Shown here piece by piece: positions 8,480-17,697 of a stretch of 64,000 bases of DNA. A program made the translations under genes and the position numbers. The notes under the pieces are model-generated. The model was not told the origin of the DNA. It saw only the letters and a list, made by a program, of their open reading frames with translations, and did no database searches. Source of the DNA: CAVRZJ01 sp964594125 (GTDB lineage: Bacteria; Acidobacteriota; Thermoanaerobaculia; Thermoanaerobaculales; Thermoanaerobaculaceae). The stretch spans positions 124,001 to 188,000 of the forward strand of contig CAZQLL010000002.1 in the NCBI GenBank assembly GCA_964594125.1, in the 5' to 3' direction. Every line of letters starts with the position of its first letter. Within the stretch, counting starts at the first letter, position 1.

Positions 8480-9638
8480 GCCATGCCGCCGCGCCGGCCG
8501 CCGCGACGAGCGCGAGCGCCGCCGCGCCGAGCGGCGGCGCGCCGACGCCCCAGCGGGCGAGCGCGACCTGCGCCGCGAACGGGCCCGCGATGCGCGCCAG
8601 CGAGCCGACGCTCTGGAACGCGCCGAGCGCCGCGCCCTGCTCGGCGGCGCCGGCGGCGCGCGAGACCAGCGAGGTCAGCGACGGCGTGACGACGCCGACG
8701 CCGAACGACACCACCACGAGGAGCGCGAGCAGCGGCGCGAGGCGGTGCGTGGCGGCGAGGGCGCCGCAGCCGGCGGCGGTCGCCAGCAGCCCGGCGACCA
8801 CCAGGCGCGCCTCGCCGAAGCGGCGCGAGAGCCGTCCGAGCAGCCCTCCCTGGACGACCGCCGCCAGGACGCCGACGTAGACGAACATGAGGCTGACGCG
8901 GTCGTGCGGCAGCGCCAGCCGGGCGTGCAGGAACTGCGCGAACGTCCCCTCGAAGCCGGCGAACCCGGCGACGACGACGGACCCGAGGGCGAGCAGGGGC
9001 GCCACCCGGCGGTCGTAGAACCCGTGCGCGAGGCGGGCGAGCGGCGAGGCGAAGCGCGGCGCCGCCGGCGAGCTGCCGGCGGCGCGCGACTCCGGGAGGA
9101 ACGCCGCGGCCATCGCCAGCGCCACGCCCGAGCACGCCGCCGCGCCCCACCCTGGCGCGCTCGGCGCGAGCTGCAGGAGCAGGCCCGCGAGCGCCGGGCC
9201 GGCGATGAAGCCGAGCCCGAACGCCGCGCCGATCATCCCCATCCCCTTCGCCCGCCCCTCCGGCGGCGTGGTGTCGGCGATCACCGCCTGCGCGGTGGCG
9301 ATGTTGGCGCCGCACGCCCCGGCGATCAGCCGCGAGGCGAACAGCAGCGCCAGCGAGTCGGCGAGCGCGAACAGGACGTACCCGGCCACCGACCCGGCGA
9401 GCGACAGCAGCAGCACCGGCCGCCGCCCGACGCGGTCGGAGAGCCGGCCGAGCACCGGCGAGAAGGCGAACTGCATGGCCGAGAACGACGCCATCAGCAG
9501 GCCGAGCGCCCAGCCGGGGGGCCGGTGCTGCTCGGCGTACAGCGGCAGCAGAGGGATCACGATCCCGAACCCGACGAGGTCGGTGAACACGATCAGGAAC
9601 AGCGTCGAGAGGGTGCGGCGAGCGTGCATCGGGCGCAT
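8439..9638 (-). CDS. Major facilitator superfamily exporter, TetA-like
   Basis: This 399-residue protein has about twelve membrane helices. The MFS signature between helices 2 and 3 is clear: GRLSDRVGRRPVLLLS, with LIVFTDLVGFGIVIPLLPLY in helix 1 as in TetA/multidrug antiporters. It probably exports a small molecule by proton antiport; the substrate is unknown. I start at ATG 9638 because a -10-like TACCAT lies 9 bases upstream; ATG 9629 three codons later is also possible. The last residues (KGRSRDLPSAPE) are encoded by the dispersed hairpin repeat at 8414-8479, so the native C-terminus has been replaced or extended. It is divergent from fmt. Confidence 0.85.
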   Translation of the reverse strand: MRPMHARRTLSTLFLIVFTDLVGFGIVIPLLPLYAEQHRPPGWALGLLMASFSAMQFAFSPVLGRLSDRVGRRPVLLLSLAGSVAGYVLFALADSLALLFASRLIAGACGANIATAQAVIADTTPPEGRAKGMGMIGAAFGLGFIAGPALAGLLLQLAPSAPGWGAAACSGVALAMAAAFLPESRAAGSSPAAPRFASPLARLAHGFYDRRVAPLLALGSVVVAGFAGFEGTFAQFLHARLALPHDRVSLMFVYVGVLAAVVQGGLLGRLSRRFGEARLVVAGLLATAAGCGALAATHRLAPLLALLVVVSFGVGVVTPSLTSLVSRAAGAAEQGAALGAFQSVGSLARIAGPFAAQVALARWGVGAPPLGAAALALVAAAGAAAWLKGRSRDLPSAPE

Positions 9639-9647
9639 GGACACGTC

Positions 9648-9653
9648 ATGGTA
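9648..9653 (-). promoter_or_regulatory. -10-like TACCAT before the MFS gene
   Basis: Read on the minus strand, TACCAT ends 9 bases before ATG 9638. There is no ribosome-binding site between them. Weak single-hexamer evidence. Confidence 0.3.
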
Positions 9654-9742
9654 CCAACCGCTGTCCGAACGGCCGGCGCCACCGCCAGCAGTCGGCGGCT
9701 CGCCGCCTCGATGCCTCTGTGCCCCCGTGCTCGGGCCTCCGC

Positions 9743-9748
9743 TACACT
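9743..9748 (+). promoter_or_regulatory. -10-like TACACT before fmt
   Basis: TACACT lies 6 bases before ATG 9755 with no ribosome-binding site between, matching the leaderless arrangement seen before rel, aroK and the TPR gene. Confidence 0.45.
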
Positions 9749-9754
9749 CGCGCC

Positions 9755-10690
9755 ATGCGGATCGTCTTCTTCGGTACCCCGGAGTTCGCCGTCCCGTCGC
9801 TCGAGGCGCTGCTCGCCGCCGGGCACGAGATCGCACTCGTCGTGTCGCGCCCCGACCAGCCCTCGGGGCGGCACATGCAGCTCACGGCGCCTCCCGTGGT
9901 GCACGTCGCGCGGGAGCACGGGCTGCCGCTGGCGCAGCCCGAGAAGCTGGGTGTCGACGACTTCATGGCGCGCCTGCGCGCGCTGCGGCCGGAGGTCGCG
10001 GTGGTGGTGGCGTTCGGCCGCCTTATCTCGCCGCGCGTGCTCGCGGTGCCGCCGCGCGGCTTCGTCAACGTGCACCCGTCGCTGCTGCCGCGCCACCGCG
10101 GGCCGTCGCCGATCGAGGGCGCCATCCTCGCCGGCGACGAGGAGACCGGCGTATCGACGATGCTGCTCGACGCCGGCATGGACACCGGCCCGGTGCTGCT
10201 GCAGCGGCGCACGGCCGTGGGTCCGCGCGAGCGGGCGCCGCAGCTCGCCGAGCGGCTGGCGGCGATCGGCGCCGAGCTGCTGGTCGAGACGCTCGCGGGG
10301 ATGGCGGCCGGCACCGTCCGGCCGTCGCCGCAGGACGACGCGCTCGCCACGGTCACCGAGAAGCTCGACCGCCGCCACGGGCGCATCGACTGGGCGCTGG
10401 CCGCGGTCGACCTCGCCCGCCGCTGCCGCGCGTTCGACCCCTGGCCCGGGTTGTACGCCACATTCCGCGGCGCCCGCGTCAAGGTGCACGGGCTCGAGGT
10501 CGGCGAGCCGCGCGCCGGCGACGAGGAGCCGGGCACGGTGCTGGGGGTCTCGGGCGCCGGCGTCGCGGTGCGCTGCGGCGGCGGCACGGTCGCGGTGCTC
10601 ACCGAGCTGCAGCGCGAGGGGCGGCGCCGCCTGCCCGCCGACGCCTTCATCCTGGGAGAGCGCGTGGCCCCCGGCGAGCGGTTCCGCTGA
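9755..10690 (+). CDS. fmt: Methionyl-tRNA formyltransferase
   Basis: This 311-residue protein is a normal length for Fmt. It transfers a formyl group from 10-formyl-tetrahydrofolate to Met-tRNA(fMet) for translation initiation. It begins MRIVFFGTPEFAVPSLEAL, the standard opening. The catalytic region is present as FVNVHPSLLPRHRGPSPI (Asn-His and the SLLP loop), followed by TGVSTMLLDAGMDTGP. The C-terminal OB-like domain follows from about residue 205. The start is ATG 9755, six bases after a TACACT hexamer; an upstream GTG-type extension to 9719 adds only non-family residues. rsmB follows 6 bases after the stop, the common fmt-rsmB pair. Confidence 0.97.
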   Translation: MRIVFFGTPEFAVPSLEALLAAGHEIALVVSRPDQPSGRHMQLTAPPVVHVAREHGLPLAQPEKLGVDDFMARLRALRPEVAVVVAFGRLISPRVLAVPPRGFVNVHPSLLPRHRGPSPIEGAILAGDEETGVSTMLLDAGMDTGPVLLQRRTAVGPRERAPQLAERLAAIGAELLVETLAGMAAGTVRPSPQDDALATVTEKLDRRHGRIDWALAAVDLARRCRAFDPWPGLYATFRGARVKVHGLEVGEPRAGDEEPGTVLGVSGAGVAVRCGGGTVAVLTELQREGRRRLPADAFILGERVAPGERFR

Positions 10691-10696
10691 GGTCGT

Positions 10697-11956
10697 GTGA
10701 AGGGCACGTTCACAGGCTCTGACCCCCGCCGGCGCGCCGCCGCGGTGCTCGCGCGCGTCGACGCCGGGGGCGCCCACGCGGCGCGCCTGCTCGCCGACGC
10801 CGCCCCCGCGACGCGCGAGCTCGTGCTCGGGGTGCTGCGCTGGCAGCGGGTCCTCGACCACCTGCTCGCGCCGCACTCGCGGCGTCCGCTGGCCGCGCTC
10901 GACCCGATCGTGCGGGCGCTGCTGCGCGCCGGCCTGTACGAGGCGGCACGCATGGACACCCCAGCCGAGGTCGCGGTCTCGGCGGCGGTCGACGCCGCCG
11001 GGTTACTGGCGCCGCGCGCCGGCGGCCTGATCAACGCCGTGCTGCGGCGGGCCGCGGCGGCGCCGTGGCCGGACGCCGGCGACGAGGCGCTGCCGCTCGG
11101 TCTCCGCTTCTCCCACCCAGACTGGCTGGTCGGGCGCTGGCTCGCCGCATTCGGCGAGGAGGTCACGCGCCGCGTTCTCGCGGCGGACCAGGCGCCGGCG
11201 CCGCTCGCCCTGCTTGCGGCCGCGAGCGACCTCGCCGGGATGCGGGCCGCGGGGTGCCGGCTCGATCCCCACCCGCACGTCGCCGGCGTCGCGGTGGTGC
11301 GCGACGGAGCCGCCGCGGCGATCGCGGCGGTGCGCCGCGGGCGGGCCTACGCGATGGACCCGCACGCGGTCGCCGTCGCCCGGCTGCTGCCGGAGTGCGC
11401 GGGCCGCGTCGTCGAGCTCGCCGCGGCGCCGGGCGGCAAGAGCCTGGTGCTCGCGTGCGAGCGCGGCGGCCGCCACCTGGCGCTCGACCGCCACCTCGGG
11501 CGCGTCGCCATGATGCGCGCCAATCTCGCCGCCGCGCCGTCGCCGCCGCTGCTCGCCGCGGCGGACGGCGCCGCGACGCCGCTGGCGCCGGGACGCTGCG
11601 CCGCGGTGCTGCTCGACGCCCCGTGCTCGGGCACCGGCACCCTGCGCCGCCACCCGGAGATCCGCTGGCGTCTCCGTGCCGCCGACCTCGCCGCCCTCGC
11701 GGCGGCGCAGCGCCGCCTGGCAGCGGCTGCGGCGGACCTGCTTGCGCCGGGCGGCTGGCTGCTGTACGCCACCTGCTCGCTCGAGCCCGAGGAGAACGCC
11801 GGCGCGCTCGCCGGTCTCGGCCTCGAGCCGCAGCCGGCGGCCGCCGGCCTGCCGGCGGGCGTGGCGCGCGTGGAGCTGACGGACGGCGGCGCCGTGATCC
11901 TGCCGGACGGCCAGGGCGACGGGTTCACCGTGCACCTGCTGCGCCGCCGCACTTGA
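10697..11956 (+). CDS. rsmB: 16S rRNA cytosine-967 C5-methyltransferase, RsmB/Sun family
   Basis: This 419-residue protein has an N-terminal NusB-like helical domain (residues ~10-140, starting DPRRRAAAVLARV) and a C-terminal S-adenosylmethionine-dependent methyltransferase domain. The SAM loop is ELAAAPGGKSLVLA. The two catalytic cysteines are in LLDAPCSGTGTLRRHPEIRW and LLYATCSLEPEENAG. It makes m5C967 in 16S rRNA. The start is GTG 10697; it directly follows fmt, as in many bacteria, and is surely co-transcribed. The sequence is strongly alanine-rich, like its neighbours. Confidence 0.93.
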   Translation: MKGTFTGSDPRRRAAAVLARVDAGGAHAARLLADAAPATRELVLGVLRWQRVLDHLLAPHSRRPLAALDPIVRALLRAGLYEAARMDTPAEVAVSAAVDAAGLLAPRAGGLINAVLRRAAAAPWPDAGDEALPLGLRFSHPDWLVGRWLAAFGEEVTRRVLAADQAPAPLALLAAASDLAGMRAAGCRLDPHPHVAGVAVVRDGAAAAIAAVRRGRAYAMDPHAVAVARLLPECAGRVVELAAAPGGKSLVLACERGGRHLALDRHLGRVAMMRANLAAAPSPPLLAAADGAATPLAPGRCAAVLLDAPCSGTGTLRRHPEIRWRLRAADLAALAAAQRRLAAAAADLLAPGGWLLYATCSLEPEENAGALAGLGLEPQPAAAGLPAGVARVELTDGGAVILPDGQGDGFTVHLLRRRT

Positions 11957-12089
11957 AGGACGGGGGCGGGAGCGTGTACGGTTGCGCCGCGACCGCGCCC
12001 ACGACGCCGCGTCAGGGTGCTCGCCGCGAGGCGGGCGCACCGGCCGCGGGTCGCCGCTGTGCGGGGACGGCCGCTCGGGAGGGATGGGC

Positions 12090-12407
12090 ATGGCGGGGAA
12101 GACGGAGCTGGTCGAGCGCATCGCGTTCGAGACGGGGATGCCCAAGGCGCACGCCGCGCGTGCGATCGAGGTGATGATCGACACGCTGGCGGAGTGGCTG
12201 CGCTCCGGCGAGCGGGTGGTGATCCCCGGGCTGGGGAGCTTCTACACCTCGGAGCGCCCCGCGCGCGAGGCGCGCAGCCCGCGCTCCGGCGAGGTCGTGC
12301 ACGTCGCCGCGTCGCACACGGTCCGCTTCCGCCCCGGCAAGGAGCTCAAGGCGCTGGTGAACAAAGGTCGGTCCCCCGACCCGTCGGTTACCGCCCGGAC
12401 CGCGTAG
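12090..12407 (+). CDS. HU/IHF-family DNA-bending protein
   Basis: This 105-residue basic protein has the HU fold: helical N-terminus MAGKTELVERIAFETGMPK, then VVIPGLGSFYTSERPARE, the G-x-G-x-F turn and the arm region with R-x-x-R-x-P (REARSPRSGE). It binds and bends DNA as a dimer. I chose ATG 12090, seven bases after GGGAGG; ATG 12084 two codons earlier lies too close to that site. The C-terminus (RSPDPSVTARTA) is a short tail beyond the usual ~90 residues. HU, IHF-alpha or IHF-beta cannot be told apart here. A TACGGT hexamer at 11977-11982 could be its -10. Confidence 0.9.
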   Translation: MAGKTELVERIAFETGMPKAHAARAIEVMIDTLAEWLRSGERVVIPGLGSFYTSERPAREARSPRSGEVVHVAASHTVRFRPGKELKALVNKGRSPDPSVTARTA

Positions 12408-12562
12408 GGAGCGGCGGCGCCGGCCGGCGGGCCGCGGGCATCGCCGGCGGTCAGCAGCGGCTTCGACCGGCCGGTGGGCGATCGCCGCCACGTGGCGCTG
12501 CAGCCGCGGTGTCCTGCTCCTGCGCCACGACGCGCTTCTCCACGCCTCCATGGCTCGCCGCC

Positions 12563-14233
12563 TCACTCCCTGAACGCCGAGCCGCCGATGAACTCCCGCA
12601 GGATCGAGATCTGTGGCACGTCGTCCTGGAACACCGGCACGAACCACGCGAGGAACTTCAGCAGGCGGTACGCCTCGGTGTAGGCGGCGTGCTCGCGCGG
12701 CACCTCGAGCAGGAAGCGCTCGGCGAACATGCGCAGCACGGCGGTCTCGTAGACCAGCGCCGAGTTGAAGATGACGTCGGCCTGCTCCTGGAACGGGAAG
12801 ATCCAGCGTCCCTCGCCGCGGCGCACCGCGCCCCACATCTCGAGGGTGCGCGTCGCCGGATGGCCGCGGAACAGGCGGTCGCGCACGATGCGGCGCAGCA
12901 GCCGGGCGTCCGACGTGAAGATGCGATTGTGGTCGTCGAGGGTGAGCTGGGTGAGCGCCGAGATGTAGACGCGGAACTTCACGGCCTCGTCGACGGCGGC
13001 GGTGAGCCGGGGGTTGAGCCCGTGGATCCCCTCGATCAGCAGCACCTGGTCGGGGTCGAGGCGCAGGCGCCACCAGCGGTCGCGGGCGACCCTGCGGCCG
13101 AGGACGAAGTCGTAGCGCGGCAGCTCGACCGCCTCCCCGGCGAGCAGTCCTGCGAGGTTGGCGTTGAACAGCTCGAGGTCGAGCGCTTCGATCGACTCGT
13201 AGTCGGGCTTGCCGTCCGGCCCCATGGGCGTCTCGGCACGGTCCACGAAATAGTTGTCGAGCGACACGCCGACCGGCCGGATGCCGTTGACCTGGAGCTG
13301 GATGCCGAGGCGGCGGATGAACGTCGTCTTGCCCGAGGCGGAGGGGCCGGCGACCAGCACCACGCGCACCGCGCCGCGGCGCGCGGCGACGGCGTCGGCG
13401 ATCTCGGCGATCTTCTTCTCCTGGAACCCCTCGGCGATGCGGATCACCTCGGCGATCTCGCCCGACAGCGAGACGCGGTTGAGCGCGCCGACGTTGGCGA
13501 CGCCGAGCACCTCGTTCCAGCGCCGCGTCTCGCGGTAGGTGGCGAACAGGCGCGGTTGCGGCGCGATCGGCGGCAGCCGCGCCGGGTCGCCGTTGCGCGG
13601 GAAGCGCAGCAGCAGCCCGCCCTCGTACGGCGCCACGGCGAAGCCGCGGACGCGGCCGGTCGACGGGACGATCGCGCCGTGCGCGATGTCGACGAAGCGG
13701 CCGCAGGTGACCAGGGGCACCGTCGAGGAGCGGAAGGTGGCGAGCAGCGCCAGCTTGGAGTGCTCGCCGCGGGCGCGGAACAGCGCTTCGGCCTCCTCCC
13801 ACGTCGCGGTCCAGCGGGTGAACGGCCGGTCCTCGCGGCACACCTCGTGCGAGCGCCGCGCCAGCGCGGCGACCGCCTCGGCGGTGAGCGGCTCGGGCGC
13901 ATCCCACGAGTAGAAGTACCCGCCCGCGAGCGACTGGCCGACCGTCAGCCGGGCGGCGGGGAACAGCTCGCGCGCCGCCTCGAGCAGCACCAGCGCGGCG
14001 GAGCGGCGGGCGACGGCCTCGCCCTCGCGCGAGCCGGCGCGCACCGCCTCGAGCTCGACGTGGACGCCGCGCAGCGGGAAGTCGAGCATCACCAGGCGGC
14101 GGTTGACCAGCGCCGCGAGGATGTCGGGCGGCACCGCGCCCAGCCGCTGCGCGAGGAACTGCGACACCGTGGTGCCGGTCGGCACGTGCGTTCGCTGCCC
14201 TTCGAAGCCGACGGCCACCGTGCGATCCGGCAC
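12563..14233 (-). CDS. ThrRS N-domain-like / uridine kinase-like fusion (nucleoside kinase)
   Basis: This 556-residue protein has a TGS-like segment at its N-terminus (THVPTGTTVSQFLAQRLG). A threonyl/alanyl-tRNA-synthetase second-additional-domain-like part follows (GYFYSWDAPEPLT ... HEVCREDRPFTRW). Next comes a phosphoribulokinase/uridine kinase domain with P-loop VLVAGPSASGKTTFIRRLG near residue 297, LDNYFVDRAETP and LLIEGIHGLNP. Proteins of this shape occur in Thermotoga and clostridia, annotated as nucleoside kinases; substrate specificity in this group is poorly settled. The start is GTG 14233, with GGAGGTGG upstream and TAGAAT further up. A much longer open frame continues upstream but is only the complement of the receptor gene. 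Confidence 0.88.
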   Translation of the reverse strand: MPDRTVAVGFEGQRTHVPTGTTVSQFLAQRLGAVPPDILAALVNRRLVMLDFPLRGVHVELEAVRAGSREGEAVARRSAALVLLEAARELFPAARLTVGQSLAGGYFYSWDAPEPLTAEAVAALARRSHEVCREDRPFTRWTATWEEAEALFRARGEHSKLALLATFRSSTVPLVTCGRFVDIAHGAIVPSTGRVRGFAVAPYEGGLLLRFPRNGDPARLPPIAPQPRLFATYRETRRWNEVLGVANVGALNRVSLSGEIAEVIRIAEGFQEKKIAEIADAVAARRGAVRVVLVAGPSASGKTTFIRRLGIQLQVNGIRPVGVSLDNYFVDRAETPMGPDGKPDYESIEALDLELFNANLAGLLAGEAVELPRYDFVLGRRVARDRWWRLRLDPDQVLLIEGIHGLNPRLTAAVDEAVKFRVYISALTQLTLDDHNRIFTSDARLLRRIVRDRLFRGHPATRTLEMWGAVRRGEGRWIFPFQEQADVIFNSALVYETAVLRMFAERFLLEVPREHAAYTEAYRLLKFLAWFVPVFQDDVPQISILREFIGGSAFRE

Positions 14234-14253
14234 GAACCACCTCCGCGCCGCGC

Positions 14254-14259
14254 ATTCTA
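14254..14259 (-). promoter_or_regulatory. -10-like TAGAAT for the nucleoside kinase gene
   Basis: On the minus strand TAGAAT lies 20 bases before GTG 14233, with GGAGGTGG between, so this transcript would carry a short leader. No clear -35 is seen. Confidence 0.4.
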
Positions 14260-14546
14260 GCTCCGCCCGCGTCCGGATTTTCGTACGCGGGAACGAACGG
14301 CTGGACACGCGCTCGAACTGCGGCGTCCGTGCTCTGCCCGGGACCGGGCATGGTGATTGCAACCCGACCTTGATCGGAACCGAATGGGGACCGCCCGCAC
14401 GCTCCGAGTTCATCCCCGGCGTCCCGCTTGGGGCGACGTTCCGGTCGAGGGATCGGGCGCGGCCGCGCGGGGCGAGCGTTCGCGCGTGCCGGCGGGCCCC
14501 GAGATGAAAGTGGAAGCTCACGCGGGAAAGCGCCGTGCCGCGGTGG
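14260..14546. other. Intergenic region between divergent kinase and receptor genes
   Basis: No reading frame here looks like a real gene, and no strong hairpin is seen. It separates the minus-strand nucleoside kinase from the receptor gene and probably holds regulatory DNA for both. Confidence 0.5.
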
Positions 14547-14575
14547 TTGCGCCGCGCCGCGGGGTGGCGTAGAGT
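14547..14575 (+). promoter_or_regulatory. Promoter of the first Oar-like receptor gene
   Basis: TTGCGC at 14547-14552 and TAGAGT at 14570-14575 are separated by exactly 17 bases. The transcript would begin near 14582 and have a leader of about 50 bases with GAGGAGGTGAG before ATG 14633. Confidence 0.5.
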
Positions 14576-14632
14576 CCGCCGGGCTTCACAGAACGTCGCG
14601 GACGCCGCGACATGGACAAAGAGGAGGTGAGC

Positions 14633-17600
14633 ATGAGGAGAAACCGTTTCGGTAAGGCGCTCTTCGCGACGGTCGCCGTGCTGGCCATGATGGTCGGCGG
14701 CATGGCGATCGCCCAGGAGCAGGTCGGCTCGATCGAGGGGACGGTGGCCGACAAGGACGGCGCCGCCCTTCCGGGCGTCACCGTCGAGGCGGTGCGCTCG
14801 GGCCAGGCGGCGCTGGTGTCGGTCACCGGCGTCAACGGCGAGTACCGCTTCCCGCGTCTGCCCTCGGGCGTCTACAAGCTGACTGCGAAGCTCGACGGCT
14901 TCGTCACCGCCGAGGTGCCGAACATCGACCTCCAGCTCGGCAAGGTGCTGAAGGTCAACTTCACGCTGCAGCCCGGCACCTTCGAGGACACCATCACGGT
15001 GGCCGCCGACACGGTCGCCATCGACGTGTCGCAGTCCTCGACGGCGATGAGCATCAGCCGTGAGACGATCGACCTGCTGCCGCGCGGCCGCGACTTCAGC
15101 TCGATGGTCGGTCTGGCTGCCGGCGCCAACCAGGAGGCGTTCCTCGGCGGCATGTCGATCGACGGCGCCTCCGGCTCGGAGAACCGCTACGTCATCGACG
15201 GCGTCGACACCACCAACCCGCAGGACGGCGTGCAGGGCCAGAACCTCATCCTCGACTTCGTCGAGGAGGTGCAGGTGAAGTCGGCCGGCTACGCGGCCGA
15301 GTACGGCGGCTCGCTCGGCGGCGTGATCAACGCGGTCACCAAGACCGGCGGCAACGAGTTCGCCGGCTCGCTCGGCCTGTACTACACCGACTCGTCCTTC
15401 AACGGCGACGCGCGTCCGACCGTGTACCGCTCCGATCCGAGCGGCTACCGCACGTTCCCGAAGGACGACTCGACCACGGTCGAGCCCGGCTTCACGATCG
15501 GCGGCCCGATCCTGAAGGACAAGCTGTGGTTCTTCCTGGCCTATCAGCCGCAGATGACGAGCACCGACCGGACGCCGGTCGGCTCCTCGACCACCTACGG
15601 CCAGGACCAGCAGTACGACTTCGCCTCGGGCAACCTGAAGGGCAACATCGGCTCGAGCTTCCTCTACAAGCTGTCCTACAACTACGCCGAGGGCTGGGTC
15701 GACGGCGTGCTGCCGAACCAGGACAACACGACCCCCGCCGGCACCAACCTCGAGATCAAGAATACCTACCCGAACGAGAGCTACTCCCTGTACGGCGACT
15801 GGATCGCCTCCGACAAGTTCATCATGTCGGCGCGCCTCGGCCACTACATGCGCGACAACGTCACCGAGGGCGTCACCGACACGACCCGCTTCTTCTTCCG
15901 CAACGGCACGATCCCGGTGCCGACCACCGACCCGCTGTACCGCCCGACCGGCTGGTCGAGCGTCCCGAACGCCTCCTTCTACGCGTCGAAGTTCGACACG
16001 TGGGAGCGTGATGCGGCCGGCATCGACGGCAGCATCTTCTTCGATCTCCTCGGCAGCCACCAGGTCAAGCTCGGCTACCAGATGGAGAAGATCACCAACG
16101 CGGTGGAGTACGGCGAGAACGGCAACCTCTACGAGATCCGCTGGGGCCTGCCCGATCGCTTCGGCGCCGGCGTCAAGGGTACCTACGGTTCGGTCCACGT
16201 CCGCCGTTACGGCACCTTCGGCGAGGTCGAGAGCGACAACGCCGCGATCTTCATCCAGGACTCCTGGCAGATCGGCAAGAACCTGACGATCAACTTCGGC
16301 GTGCGCGCCGAGGAGGAGAACGTTCCGAACTACGGCCACAACCAGGATCCGACCGTGGCCGAGTACTTCTACCAGTGGAGCTTCGGCGACAAGGTCGCAC
16401 CGCGCCTCGGCTTCGCGTGGGACGTGATGGGTGACCAGCGGTTCAAGGTGTACGGCTCCTACGGCACCTACTACGACATCATGAAGCTCGAGATGCCGCG
16501 CGGCTCGTTCGGCGGCGACCGCTGGATCGCCTATCTCTACCCGCTGAACACCGTCGACTGGCCCACCCTCGACGACGGCTGCACGATCTCCAACAACAAC
16601 ATCAACGGCAACCCCTGCCCGAGCCTCGGCACTCCGGTGGCGCTCGATCTGCGCGCGCCCACCGACCCCGCCGACCCGGTGCACGGCGTCGACCCGAACC
16701 TGCAGCCGATGGAGAACCGCGAGTACCAGATCGGCCTCGACTACCAGCTCAACCCCGCCACGGTGCTCGGCTTCCGCTACGTCAACAAGGAGCTGATCAA
16801 CACGATCGAGGACATCGGCTACCTCTACTGCGAGGGGACGATCTGCCAGGAGCAGTACATCACCGGCAACCCCGGCAAGGGCATCGTCGCCGGCGACCCC
16901 GACGGCTCCGGCCCGCTGGTGGCGCAGGCCGAGGCCAAGCGCGACTACCAGGCGTTCGAGTTCACCTACAACCGCCGCTTCCAGGACAACTGGCTGCTGC
17001 GCGCCTCCTACACCTACTCCCAGCTCGAGGGCAACTACTCGGGTCTGGCCAGCTCCGACGAGTTCGGCCGCACCGACCCGAACGTCGCCCGCTACTTCGA
17101 CGGCCTGGTGTACGGCTACACCTCTTCGGGCTCGCTGCAGTACGGCGTGCTCAACACCGACCGCCCGCACGTCCTCGAGGTGCAGGGCGTGTACCGCCTC
17201 AACTTCGGGCTGAACGTCGGCGCCAACTTCTCCTACCGCTCGGGCACCCCGACCACGACCGCCGCGTACTACAACGGCGTCGATTTCTTCCCGAACGGCC
17301 GCAACGACATGGGCCGCACGCCCGACCTCACGCAGACCGACCTGTTCATCTCCCAGCCGATCAAGCTCGGCGGCTTCGTGCTTGAGCTCAACCTCAACGT
17401 CCTCAACCTGTTCGACGAGGACACCGTCACCCGCTACTACAACTACAAGTACGAGACCGACATCTGCGACGCGAGCGCGGCGTGCGACGGGTCGAACGAG
17501 TGGTACTTCGGCGACCTGGTGCCGTACGACCTCGACACCTACATGGCCGGCCAGCCGGTCGACAAGATGTACGGCAAGGACTACGCCTGGCAGGGGGCGC

Positions 17601-17635
17601 GCACCGTTCGCCTCGGCCTCAAGTTCTCCTTCTAG
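14633..17635 (+). CDS. Oar-like TonB-dependent receptor with carboxypeptidase-regulatory-like domain (copy 1)
   Basis: This 1000-residue outer-membrane protein has a signal peptide (LFATVAVLAMMVGGMAIA, then QEQ). A carboxypeptidase-regulatory-like beta-sandwich follows (IEGTVADKDGAALPGVTVEA, ~26-105). Next come a plug domain (~115-245, with YVIDGVDTTNP, EEVQVKSAGYAAEYGG and GGVINAVTKTGGNEF) and a 22-strand-type barrel ending in GLKFSF. This is the Oar-like group of TonB-linked receptors, very abundant in Acidobacteriota and usually thought to import large or complex ligands; some, such as Myxococcus Oar, export proteins. The ligand is unknown. ATG 14633 follows GAGGAGGTGAG. It is paralogous to the gene at 18348, which has exactly the same length. 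Confidence 0.92.
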   Translation: MRRNRFGKALFATVAVLAMMVGGMAIAQEQVGSIEGTVADKDGAALPGVTVEAVRSGQAALVSVTGVNGEYRFPRLPSGVYKLTAKLDGFVTAEVPNIDLQLGKVLKVNFTLQPGTFEDTITVAADTVAIDVSQSSTAMSISRETIDLLPRGRDFSSMVGLAAGANQEAFLGGMSIDGASGSENRYVIDGVDTTNPQDGVQGQNLILDFVEEVQVKSAGYAAEYGGSLGGVINAVTKTGGNEFAGSLGLYYTDSSFNGDARPTVYRSDPSGYRTFPKDDSTTVEPGFTIGGPILKDKLWFFLAYQPQMTSTDRTPVGSSTTYGQDQQYDFASGNLKGNIGSSFLYKLSYNYAEGWVDGVLPNQDNTTPAGTNLEIKNTYPNESYSLYGDWIASDKFIMSARLGHYMRDNVTEGVTDTTRFFFRNGTIPVPTTDPLYRPTGWSSVPNASFYASKFDTWERDAAGIDGSIFFDLLGSHQVKLGYQMEKITNAVEYGENGNLYEIRWGLPDRFGAGVKGTYGSVHVRRYGTFGEVESDNAAIFIQDSWQIGKNLTINFGVRAEEENVPNYGHNQDPTVAEYFYQWSFGDKVAPRLGFAWDVMGDQRFKVYGSYGTYYDIMKLEMPRGSFGGDRWIAYLYPLNTVDWPTLDDGCTISNNNINGNPCPSLGTPVALDLRAPTDPADPVHGVDPNLQPMENREYQIGLDYQLNPATVLGFRYVNKELINTIEDIGYLYCEGTICQEQYITGNPGKGIVAGDPDGSGPLVAQAEAKRDYQAFEFTYNRRFQDNWLLRASYTYSQLEGNYSGLASSDEFGRTDPNVARYFDGLVYGYTSSGSLQYGVLNTDRPHVLEVQGVYRLNFGLNVGANFSYRSGTPTTTAAYYNGVDFFPNGRNDMGRTPDLTQTDLFISQPIKLGGFVLELNLNVLNLFDEDTVTRYYNYKYETDICDASAACDGSNEWYFGDLVPYDLDTYMAGQPVDKMYGKDYAWQGARTVRLGLKFSF

Positions 17636-17661
17636 ATCGCACCACGTCCCTGCGAACACTC

Positions 17662-17690
17662 CCGGGGGGCTTCGGCCCCCCGGTTTTCTT
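17662..17690 (+). terminator. Rho-independent terminator after receptor copy 1
   Basis: A perfect 9-bp GC stem (17662-17670 with 17675-17683) closes a TTCG loop and is followed by TTTTCTT. It lies 26 bases past the receptor stop. Confidence 0.92.
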
Positions 17691-17697
17691 GCCGGAT

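Noticed and set aside
14234..17659. Upstream extension of the nucleoside kinase frame to 17659 on the minus strand
   Set aside because: The extension is the complement of the receptor gene. The real start at GTG 14233 has a ribosome-binding site and a -10 hexamer.
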